Shown here in pieces: positions 44,331-55,069 of a stretch of DNA of 64,000 nucleotides (positions are counted from its first letter, which is position 1; each line of letters starts with the position of its first letter). The notes under the pieces are model-generated. The model did not search any database, was not told where the DNA came from, and worked only from the letters and a program-made list of their open reading frames with translations. A program made the translations under genes and the position numbers. Source of the stretch: Pseudaquabacterium terrae (lineage in GTDB: Bacteria; Pseudomonadota; Gammaproteobacteria; Burkholderiales; Burkholderiaceae_C); the NCBI RefSeq assembly GCF_013266755.1, contig NZ_JABRWJ010000006.1, positions 186,001 through 250,000 on the forward strand, written 5' to 3'.

Positions 44331-45346
44331 CGCCGCAGGCATGCTCCCGGTGCGTGCGGACCCGGCGTCGACTGCTCGCCGCCGCGGCCGGTGGGCTGCT
44401 GCTGCCGGCGGCGGCGCGCGCGCAGCGTCATGAGCGCCGCCTGCTCGGCTTGTTGAGCCCGCTGCCGTTCGTTGCCGAACGCTGGCGCGGCAGCACGATC
44501 GCGCAACGCTTGCGCGAGCTCGGCTGGATCGAAGGCGGCAACCTCGACATCGAACAGGCGCGCGGCAGCGAAGAAGAGCTGCCCGCGCTGGCCAAGGCGC
44601 TGGTGCGCCGCGGCGTCGAGCTGATCCTGGCCATCGGGCACGAAGCAGCCATCGCCGCCGCCCGAGCCACGAAGACCACGCCGATCGTCTTCTGGGCCGT
44701 GCCGCTGCCGATCGAGTCCGGCCTGGTCGCGTCGTTCGCGCACCCGGGCGGCAACGTGACCGGCGTGGCCTGGAACGCGGCCGGCGAGGTGCAGTTCGCG
44801 AAGCCGCTGCAACTGCTCAAGCAGATCGAGCCGTCGCTGGTGCGGGTCGCGCTGCTGCAATCGTCGACCTTCGGCCAGGCCGTCGACGGCACGCCGCTCA
44901 CCTTTCGCCTCTTCGAGACCGCGGTGGCCCGCCTCGGCTTCGAGCCGACGATGGTCGTCGGGCGCCGCGAAGAGGATGTCGACGCGATGTGCGCCGCGAT
45001 CCTCAACACCCGCGTTCAGGCGGTGGCCGGCGGACCGGCGGCGTTCATCAATCGCACCAGCGGCCGCTTCGCGCAGTTCGCCCGCCGCCACCGCCTGCCG
45101 ACGGCCACCGACGGCCTGCACTTCGTCGACACCGGCTGGTTGCTGGGCTACGGTCCGCACCTCGGGGACTCCGCGCGGCGTGCCGTCGACTACGTCGACC
45201 GGGTGCTGCGCGGTACGCCGCCCGCGGCCTTGCCCGTCGAGCTGCCGACACGTTACGAACTGGCGCTCAACGTCGCGACGGCACGGGCGATCGGCGTGAC
45301 GCTGCCGCGGCCGCTGCTGCTGCAAGCCGACAGGGTGGTCGAATGA
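44327..45346 (+). CDS. ABC_sub_bind family periplasmic substrate-binding protein (copy 2)
   Basis: 339 residues; ATG 44327 overlaps the previous stop (ATGA). Signal peptide RRRLLAAAAGGLLLPAAARA. It shares the family plan (RLRELGWIEGGNLDIEQARG, SFAHPGGNVTGVAWN, AIGVTLPRPLLLQADRVVE) but is clearly divergent from copy 1, so it probably binds a different ligand or acts in a different state. Coupled to the relic gene and copy 3 downstream. Confidence 0.88.
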   Translation: MTPQACSRCVRTRRRLLAAAAGGLLLPAAARAQRHERRLLGLLSPLPFVAERWRGSTIAQRLRELGWIEGGNLDIEQARGSEEELPALAKALVRRGVELILAIGHEAAIAAARATKTTPIVFWAVPLPIESGLVASFAHPGGNVTGVAWNAAGEVQFAKPLQLLKQIEPSLVRVALLQSSTFGQAVDGTPLTFRLFETAVARLGFEPTMVVGRREEDVDAMCAAILNTRVQAVAGGPAAFINRTSGRFAQFARRHRLPTATDGLHFVDTGWLLGYGPHLGDSARRAVDYVDRVLRGTPPAALPVELPTRYELALNVATARAIGVTLPRPLLLQADRVVE

Positions 45347-45435
45347 GGCGGCGTGCGCTGCTGCTGGCCCCGTGCCTGCTCGAGCTGACCGTGCCGCCTG
45401 GGCTGCTGGCGCGTGCCGACGAGGTGCTGCGGTGA
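45343..45435 (+). pseudogene. Collapsed fourth ABC_sub_bind gene, 30 codons
   Basis: The frame ATG 45343 to TGA 45435 encodes MRRRALLLAPC followed by LELTVPPGLLARADEVLR. The first part is the start of a signal peptide; the second is the C-terminal signature of the ABC_sub_bind family (compare LGLTVPRTLLLAADEVLE in copy 1). Everything between has been lost by an in-frame deletion. Both ends keep the four-base overlaps with neighbouring genes (ATGA and GTGA), so the relic still couples translation of copy 3 to copy 2. Confidence 0.8.
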
Positions 45436-46453
45436 GGACGGGCGCTGCGCACCCGCTGCGGCGGGCACGCCGGGCGGTGCTGCTGGCGGCGCTGGCGCTG
45501 CATCCGGTCGCCCGAGCGGTGCGCGGCGCGGCCTTGCCGCCCGGCGCCTCGCCCCGGCTGCCGCGCCTGGGCGCGCTCGGCGTGGACGAGGGCAACGTCG
45601 ATCGCGCGTGGCCTGCATTCATCGCCGAGCTGCGGCGGCTGGGCCGTGCCGAGGGACGCGACTTCGAGCTGCTGCGCCGGCGCGCGGAGGTGGACCGCCC
45701 CGATCGGCTGCCGGCGCTGGCGCAGGAACTGGTCGCCGCGCAGGTCGACGTGATCTACGCCGAAAACGGCTCGCCGGCGGCGGTGGCGGCCGCCCGCGCG
45801 ACGGCGACGATTCCGATCGTTTTCTTCAGCTCGGCCGATCCGGTCGGCCTGGGTCTGGTGCAAAGCCTGGCGCGGCCGGGCGGCAACGTCACGGGTGGCA
45901 TGGGCCTCGGCTACGAAACGGCGAGCAAAGGGCTCGAGCTGCTGGCCGAAGCGGTCCAGCAGGTCCGACAGGTCGTCTTCTTCGTGCCGCCGACGGACCG
46001 GCGCCTGCCGGGCGTCGCCGGCCTCGAACCGCGTCTGCGCGCGACGGCCGAGCGCATGGGCGTGCGGCTGGTGTTCGCCGAGCCGGCGAGCGCCGACGCG
46101 CTGATCGAACGCCTGCCGGCGCTGAAGCAGGAGCGTACCGATGCCGCGATCGTGTTCGACTTCCCGCGCTACGCGCGTGACCAGGCGCGCATCGCCCAAG
46201 CCTGCATCGCGCACCGCCTGCCCGCCTACGGCTACGCCGCGGCCGGCTTCCTGCTGCACATCACGCAGGACCGCGAGGAGCTCGCGCGCATGGCCGCGCG
46301 CCAGGTCGACCGCATCCTCTCCGGTGCCAGGCCGGACGAGCTGCCGGTGGAGCAATTGATGGTGCTGCAGTTGGTGCTGAACCTGCGCACGGCGCGCGCG
46401 CTCGGCCTGCGGGTACCGGCATCGGTCGTCGCGCGCGCCAGCGAGGTGATCGA

Positions 46454-46457
<4 letters not shown>
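45432..46457 (+). CDS. ABC_sub_bind family periplasmic substrate-binding protein (copy 3)
   Basis: 341 residues from the GTG at 45432, which overlaps the relic stop (GTGA). Signal-like N terminus with RRARRAVLLAALALHPVA. Family segments: LRRLGRAEGRDFELLRRRAE, SLARPGGNVTGGMGLGYE, LGLRVPASVVARASEVIE. The stop overlaps the kinase start by four bases (ATGA), so binding protein and kinase are translated together. Confidence 0.87.
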
Positions 46458-49945
<3,488 letters not shown>

Positions 49946-50039
49946 GACCGCACGGCCGCCCGAAGGGCGAATTCCCCAAGGGACGCGAAGCGGCCCCTTC
50001 GGGTCCACGGGGGACGGCGCGCAGCGCCAAGGGGGCAAC
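49946..50039 (+). repeat. REP-like intergenic element with short-loop hairpins
   Basis: The 94-base gap between kinase and receiver genes contains CGCCC-GAA-GGGCG (49957-49969), TCCC-CAA-GGGA (49973-49983) and GGCGC-GCA-GCGCC (50016-50028), all with 3-base loops, and the A/G-rich end supplies the ribosome site (AAGGGGGC). It resembles GC-rich dispersed intergenic elements of Burkholderiales. It is the only non-overlapping junction in this operon. Confidence 0.45.
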
Positions 50040-50426
50040 ATGAGCCGCATCCTGATCGTCGAGGACAACGAGAAGAACCTGAAGCTGCTGCGCGACGTGC
50101 TGGCGCACCAGGGCCACGAGGTGCTGGCCGCCGTCACCGGCGGCGAAGGCCGCGACCTTGCGCTGAACGAGCGGCCCGACCTGGTGCTGCTGGACATCCA
50201 GCTGCCCGACATCGACGGCATCACCGTGCTGCGCTGCCTGCGCGAGGAGCCGGCGCTCGACGCGATGCCGGTGCTGGCGATCTCGGCGTCGGTGATGCCC
50301 GAGGAGCAGCACCGCATCACGCAGTCGGGCTTCGACGCCTTCGTCGCCAAGCCGATCTCGCTGAAGCCCTTCCTGGCGACGGTGAACCACTTCCTGCAGC
50401 ACGGCAGAGGGAAGGGACCGCCGTGA
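50040..50426 (+). CDS. Single-domain response regulator (receiver only)
   Basis: 128 residues, one receiver domain: acidic pair in ILIVEDNEKN, phosphoacceptor Asp in LVLLDIQLPDIDG, conserved Thr/Ser position in LAISASVMP, and Lys in FVAKPIS. No output domain, as in DivK- or CheY-like phosphorelay shuttles. It lies directly after the kinase and overlaps the cyclase gene by four bases, so it is the likely first phosphate acceptor. Confidence 0.93.
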   Translation: MSRILIVEDNEKNLKLLRDVLAHQGHEVLAAVTGGEGRDLALNERPDLVLLDIQLPDIDGITVLRCLREEPALDAMPVLAISASVMPEEQHRITQSGFDAFVAKPISLKPFLATVNHFLQHGRGKGPP

Positions 50427-51535
50427 AACACATCCTGGTCGTCGACGACATCGCGAAGAACGCCAAGCTGCTGGCCGACGTGCTGGCGGTCAAGGGCTAC
50501 CGCACGACGACGGCCTTGTCGGGCGAGGCGGCGCTCACCGCGCTGCACGCTGGGCTGCCCGACCTGGTGCTGCTGGACGTGATGATGCCGGGCTTGAGCG
50601 GCTACGAGGTGTGCCGGCGCATCCGCGCCGAAGCCGCGTGGGCGATGCTGCCGGTGGTGCTGGTGACCGCGCTGGATGCGGGCGCCGAGCGCGTGCAGGG
50701 GCTCGATGCCGGTGCCGACGACTTCATCAGCAAGCCGGTGCAGCAGGCCGAGCTGCTGGCGCGCGTGCGCTCGCTGCTGCGCATCAAGGCGCTGTACGAC
50801 GAGGTCGAGCGCCAGAAGGCCGAGCTGCAGCAGTGGAACCGCACGCTGGAGCAGCGGGTGGCCGACGGCGCAGCGCAGCTCGAACGCGTGGGGCGCCTGA
50901 AGCGCTTCTTCTCGCCGGCGCTGGCCGAGGCCATCCTCGCCGGCGGCGCGGCCGATCCGCTGCAGACCCACCGGCGCGAGATCACCGTCGTGTTCCTCGA
51001 CCTGCGCGGCTTCACCGCCTTCACCGAGACCGCCGACCCCGAGGAGGTGATGGGCGTGCTGCGCGAATACCATGCCGCGATGGGCGCGCTGATCCAGGCC
51101 CACGAGGGCACGCTGGAGCGCTTCTCCGGCGACGGCATGATGATCTTCTTCAACGACCCGCAACCGATCCCCGACCCGGCGCCGCGCGCGGTGCGGATGG
51201 CGCTGGAAATGCAGCAGGCGATGACCCGGCTGTGCGACGGCTGGCAGCGCCGCGGCTACGCGCTGCGCATGGGCATCGGCATCGCGCAGGGGTTCGCGAC
51301 GATCGGCGGCATCGGCTTCGAGGGCCGCATCGACTACGGCGCGATCGGCAACGTCACGAACCTTGCCGCGCGGCTGTGCGGCGAGGCCGCCGGCGGCGAG
51401 ATCCTGGTCTCGCAGCGCGTGCTGGCGGCGCTCGACGGCCTGACCGAGGGCGTCGCCGAGCCGGCCGGCAGCCTGACGCTGAAGGGCTTCCAGCGGCCGG
51501 TGCCGGCCTTCCGGATCCGGGCCGCCGCGGCGTGA
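50423..51535 (+). CDS. Response regulator with class III adenylate/guanylate cyclase output
   Basis: 370 residues. Receiver (1 to about 120; LVLLDVMMPGLSG with the acceptor Asp, ISKPVQ), a coiled-coil linker (ALYDEVERQKAELQQWNRTL), then a class III cyclase domain (about 180-365). Metal-binding aspartates sit in VVFLDLRGFTAFTE and ERFSGDGMMIFFND, and the transition-state Asn/Arg region in AIGNVTNLAARLC. So the pathway ends in cyclic nucleotide production. The stop overlaps the next gene's GTG. Confidence 0.92.
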   Translation: MKHILVVDDIAKNAKLLADVLAVKGYRTTTALSGEAALTALHAGLPDLVLLDVMMPGLSGYEVCRRIRAEAAWAMLPVVLVTALDAGAERVQGLDAGADDFISKPVQQAELLARVRSLLRIKALYDEVERQKAELQQWNRTLEQRVADGAAQLERVGRLKRFFSPALAEAILAGGAADPLQTHRREITVVFLDLRGFTAFTETADPEEVMGVLREYHAAMGALIQAHEGTLERFSGDGMMIFFNDPQPIPDPAPRAVRMALEMQQAMTRLCDGWQRRGYALRMGIGIAQGFATIGGIGFEGRIDYGAIGNVTNLAARLCGEAAGGEILVSQRVLAALDGLTEGVAEPAGSLTLKGFQRPVPAFRIRAAAA

Positions 51536-52248
51536 ACGGGGCGGGTGGATCGCCGCCGGCGCTGCCGGCCCTCGGCGCCGTGCACCAGCGCCGGCTGCGC
51601 GAGCTCTGGCGCTCGGCCGGCTGGCCGTACCAGGACTTGGTCGAGCTGGAGCTGATCGCCGCCGGGCTGCTGTCGCGCGAGCGTGATGGCCACGGCCGCG
51701 AGACGGTGCGCGTCACCGATGCCGGCGTCGCACTGCTGATGCGCACGCTGGAGCGCAACCGCGCCGCGCGGGACGCGCACGAGGCGCTGGTCGGCCGCAT
51801 CGCGCGCACGATGCAGCGCGCCGGGCGCATCGTGTGGCGTGGGCTGGCGCTGCGCGCGCTGGTCGGCGAAGGGGAAACGGCGGCCTGGGTGATGGCGATG
51901 CCGGATGTCTATTCGATCCGCCACACGACGGTCGAGGATTACCTCGAACCGGTGGTGCACGAGATCAAGGTGCGCCGCGCCGATCTGCTGGCCGATCTGC
52001 GCAAGCCGGCCAAGGGCGAGGCCTACCGGCAGATCGGCGGCCAGTGCTGGTACGTGCTGCGCGAAGGCATCGGCGACGCCGACGACGTGCCGGCCTGCTA
52101 CGGCGTGATGCTGGCGCGCGACGACGGCGCGCTCGACGTGCAGCGCGCCGCGCCGCAGCGGGCACTGAAACTGCCCTTCGGTATCTGGATGGCGCTGGCG
52201 CGCGCGACGCCCGAACCGCACCACGACGACGATCAGGCGTCGTTCTGA
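51532..52248 (+). CDS. Winged-helix-like plus PD-(D/E)XK nuclease-like protein
   Basis: 238 residues from GTG 51532, which overlaps the cyclase stop (GTGA). The N-terminal part resembles a winged helix (HQRRLRELWRSAGWPYQDL, GLLSRERDGHGRETVRVTDAG). The C-terminal part carries the nuclease-fold pattern MPDVYSI, then VVHEIKVRRADLLADLRKP and a following tyrosine, like the MmcB-type PD-(D/E)XK family. Enzymatic activity is not proven. Its coupling to a signalling operon is unexpected for a nuclease, so it may be a DNA-binding output. Confidence 0.6.
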   Translation: MNGAGGSPPALPALGAVHQRRLRELWRSAGWPYQDLVELELIAAGLLSRERDGHGRETVRVTDAGVALLMRTLERNRAARDAHEALVGRIARTMQRAGRIVWRGLALRALVGEGETAAWVMAMPDVYSIRHTTVEDYLEPVVHEIKVRRADLLADLRKPAKGEAYRQIGGQCWYVLREGIGDADDVPACYGVMLARDDGALDVQRAAPQRALKLPFGIWMALARATPEPHHDDDQASF

Positions 52249-52275
52249 GGTTCTCGACGACGATCAGGCCTCGTT
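52224..52275. repeat. 21-bp direct repeat across the end of the nuclease-like gene
   Basis: Copies at 52224-52244 and 52255-52275 match in 20 of 21 bases (period 31). The first lies just before the stop codon TGA 52246-52248. Confidence 0.85.
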
Positions 52276-52335
52276 GCGACTCGGGCCTTGCACGCGGCGC
52301 ACAATTCGCCAACCCCCACGAAGGAGCTCGATCCG

Positions 52336-53916
52336 ATGCGTCGCCACCTGACCCTGGTCGCCCGCGCTGCCATCCTGTCCACCAGCCTGTGGCTGGCCAG
52401 CCTGCCGGTCGCCGCCGCGAATCCGCCCGGCCCCGGTGTCGCCTGGATCGCCGCCGCCGCCGATGCCGAGGTCGACGCGGCCTTCACGCAGGCCAGGAGC
52501 GAGAAGAAGCCGCTGCTGCTGTACTGGGGCGCCAAGTGGTGCCCGCCGTGCAACCAGCTGAAGGCGACGCTGTTCAACCGCCAGGACTTCATCGCGCAAT
52601 CGAAGAACTTCGTCGCCGTTTACGTCGACGGCGACCTGCCCGGTGCGCAGAAGCTGGGCGCGCGCTTCAAGGTGCGCGGTTATCCGACGGTGATCCTGAT
52701 GAATCCGGAAGGCGTCGAGATCACCCGCCTGCCCGGCGAGGCCGATGCGCCGAAGGTGATGGCGCTGCTGCAGCAGGGCCTGGCCGGCGGCCGGCCGATC
52801 AACGCGGTGCTGGCCGATGCGCGTGCCGGCAAGAAGCTGGCGGGCAACGAATGGCGTGCGCTGGCGCTGTATTCGTGGGATACCGACCAGGACACGCTGG
52901 TGGCGGAGGCGGAGCGGCCGGCGCTGCTCGCGCAACTGGCCGCCGCCTGCCCGGCCAAGGAAGCCGAGTCGTCGACGCGGCTGCTGCTGAAGGCGCTGGG
53001 CGCGAGCGACGACGGGAAGGGCCTGAAGACTGACGCCGCGCTGCGCACGCGCATCGGCAAGGTCCTCGCCGACCCGGCCGCCAGCCGCGCGCAGATGGAG
53101 ACGCTGGTGAACGACGCGCGCGACATCACGCGGGCGCTGGCGCCCGACGAAGGGGCCGACCGCGCCCGGCTGGTGACGGCCTTCGATGGCGCGCTGAAGC
53201 GGCTGCAGGCCGATGCCACGCTGTCGCGCGCCGACCGGATGTCCGCGCTGATCGCGCGCGTCGACCTGGCGCGCATCGAATTGCCGAAGGACGAGCGGCA
53301 GCCGAAGCTGGATGCGGCGCTGCTCAAGGACGTGCGCGAGCAGGTGACGCGGGACGACCGCGACATCAGCGACGGCTACGAGCGTCAGGCGGTGATCACC
53401 TCGGCCGCTTACCTGCTGGGTCAGGCGGGGCTGTGGAACGACAGCGACGCGCTGCTGAAGGCGAACCTCGCGAAGAGCCATTCGCCGTACTACCTGATGA
53501 GTCAGCTCGGCGGCAATGCGCGCAAGCTCGGCCGCAATGACGACGCGCTGCGCTGGTACCAGGAGGCCTTCGACAAGAGCGAAGGGCCGGCGACGCGGCT
53601 GCAATGGGGTGCGTCGTACTTCACCGCGCTGGTCGAGCTGGCGCCGCAGGACGCGGCGCGCATCGAGAAGACCGCTGCGCAGCTGTTCGGCGAGGCGGCG
53701 CAAGACAAGGGCGCGTTCTACGAGCGCAGCGCGCGCTCGCTGCAGCGCGTCGGCACCAAGCTGGTGGCGTGGAACAGCGGCGGCAAGCAGGCGGCGGCCA
53801 TCGAGCGGCTGCGCACGCAGCTCGCCGGCGTCTGCGGGAAGATCGACGCCGGCGATGCACAGCGCGCCACCTGTGACGCGCTGGCCAAGTCGCTGGCCGC
53901 CAAGCCGGCGGCCTGA
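52336..53916 (+). CDS. Periplasmic thioredoxin-domain protein with helical repeat extension
   Basis: 526 residues from ATG 52336 (AGGAG nine bases upstream). Signal peptide (ARAAILSTSLWLASLPVAAA). Thioredoxin-like domain (about 35-150) with the redox motif WCPPC in LYWGAKWCPPCNQL. The C-terminal two-thirds are helical, TPR-like (KLGRNDDALRWYQEAFDKSE). It may reduce or isomerise periplasmic disulfides or serve as a chaperone-like thiol protein. Its 3' end is in a 16-bp tandem duplication shared with the convergent GST gene. Confidence 0.85.
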   Translation: MRRHLTLVARAAILSTSLWLASLPVAAANPPGPGVAWIAAAADAEVDAAFTQARSEKKPLLLYWGAKWCPPCNQLKATLFNRQDFIAQSKNFVAVYVDGDLPGAQKLGARFKVRGYPTVILMNPEGVEITRLPGEADAPKVMALLQQGLAGGRPINAVLADARAGKKLAGNEWRALALYSWDTDQDTLVAEAERPALLAQLAAACPAKEAESSTRLLLKALGASDDGKGLKTDAALRTRIGKVLADPAASRAQMETLVNDARDITRALAPDEGADRARLVTAFDGALKRLQADATLSRADRMSALIARVDLARIELPKDERQPKLDAALLKDVREQVTRDDRDISDGYERQAVITSAAYLLGQAGLWNDSDALLKANLAKSHSPYYLMSQLGGNARKLGRNDDALRWYQEAFDKSEGPATRLQWGASYFTALVELAPQDAARIEKTAAQLFGEAAQDKGAFYERSARSLQRVGTKLVAWNSGGKQAAAIERLRTQLAGVCGKIDAGDAQRATCDALAKSLAAKPAA

Positions 53917-53947
53917 GCGGGCGGGCCTATTAGCGGGCGGGCCTACT
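53916..53947. repeat. 16-bp tandem duplication at convergent stop codons
   Basis: AGCGGGCGGGCCTATT (53916-53931) and AGCGGGCGGGCCTACT (53932-53947) differ at one base. They span the stop of the thioredoxin-like gene and the stop of the convergent GST gene. Confidence 0.9.
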
Positions 53948-54551
53948 TCTTGAGCCCTTCCACTTCCAGTGCCTGCTGCACGGCCGGCCGCGCGGCAACG
54001 CGCTTCTGGAACGCCAGCACGCGCGGGAAGTCGCCCAGGTCCAGCCCGACCGGCTTGGCCCAGTTGGTGACGGTGAAGAGGTAGGCGTCGGCGACCGTGA
54101 ACTGCTCGCCAGTCAGGTAGTCGCGGCCTTCGAGCTGCTCGTCGATGTACTTGTAGCGGCCGAGCAGCTTGGTGCGGAAGATCGCCTTGGCGTCTTCCGG
54201 CATCGCCGGGTTGAACAGCGGCGAGTAGGTCTTGTGCAGCTCGGTGGTGATGAAGTTCAGCCACTCGATCAGCCGATAGCGCGCCATCGTGCCGGCGGCC
54301 GGCGCCAGGCCCTTTGCGGGCACCTGGTCGGCGATGTACTGCACGATCGCCGGACCTTCTGACAGGCGCTGGCCGTCGTCGAGCTCGAGCAGCGGAACGT
54401 AGCCCTTCGGGTTGATCGTGTAGTAGTCGGTGCCGTCGGCGAGCTGGTGCGTCTTGGTGCTGGCCAGCACCGGTTCGAACGGCAGGCCGGCCTCGCGCAG
54501 CACGATGTGCGGGCTCAGCGAACAAGCGCCCGGGCTGTAGTAGAGCTTCAT
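53943..54551 (-). CDS. gstA: Glutathione S-transferase
   Basis: 202 residues; ATG 54551 has GGAGG six bases upstream, so the upstream TTG is not used. N-terminal thioredoxin-fold (KLYYSPGACSLSPHIVLREA; the Cys10/Ser region is that of beta-class bacterial GSTs) and GSH-binding QYIADQVP; C-terminal helical domain with YLTGEQFTVADAYLFTV. Cytosolic detoxification of electrophiles. Divergent from the glutaredoxin-like gene by 102 bases. Confidence 0.92.
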   Translation of the reverse strand: MKLYYSPGACSLSPHIVLREAGLPFEPVLASTKTHQLADGTDYYTINPKGYVPLLELDDGQRLSEGPAIVQYIADQVPAKGLAPAAGTMARYRLIEWLNFITTELHKTYSPLFNPAMPEDAKAIFRTKLLGRYKYIDEQLEGRDYLTGEQFTVADAYLFTVTNWAKPVGLDLGDFPRVLAFQKRVAARPAVQQALEVEGLKK

Positions 54552-54653
54552 CGTCAACCTCCTTGGAATGGGGTGCGTACGATAGCCCCGGCACGAATGC
54601 CCCCATCGACCAGTGCGCCCATCGCAGTGCCGACGCGCTTATGCTAGGCGCCC

Positions 54654-55025
54654 ATGCCACGACCGATCCTCGACGAATCCCTGATCCACCCCGCGATCCG
54701 CTCGAGGATTGCCACCCACGAATCGGCGATCGTGCAGGAGGTGCAGGCCGCAGCCGCCGCGCATCCGGTGCTCGTCGTCGGCATGAAGCAGAACCCCTTC
54801 CCGCGCAAGGCTCGACGCCTGCTCGAGCAGGCCGGCGTGCTCTACCACTACCTCGAGTACGGCAGCTACCTGAGCCAGTGGCGGCGCCGCACGGCGCTGA
54901 AACTGTGGACCGGCTGGCCGACCTTCCCGATGGTCTTCGTCAGGGGCACGCTGGTCGGCGGCGCCAACGACCTCGGCAAGCTGATTCACAGCGGCGAATT
55001 GCAGCGGCTGCTGCAGCAGCGCTGA
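54654..55025 (+). CDS. Glutaredoxin-like protein without active-site cysteine
   Basis: 123 residues. The fold and C-terminal half are those of monothiol glutaredoxins (TGWPTFPMVFVRGTLVGGAND), but the CGFS/CPYC site is replaced by KQNPFPRKARRLL and no cysteine occurs anywhere. It cannot do thiol-disulfide exchange; it may bind glutathione or a partner. Next to a GST gene on the opposite strand. Confidence 0.75.
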   Translation: MPRPILDESLIHPAIRSRIATHESAIVQEVQAAAAAHPVLVVGMKQNPFPRKARRLLEQAGVLYHYLEYGSYLSQWRRRTALKLWTGWPTFPMVFVRGTLVGGANDLGKLIHSGELQRLLQQR

Positions 55026-55069
55026 GCGCCGGTGAGGCGGCGGGACGGGCCGCGCCAGAATCGCGCCCC

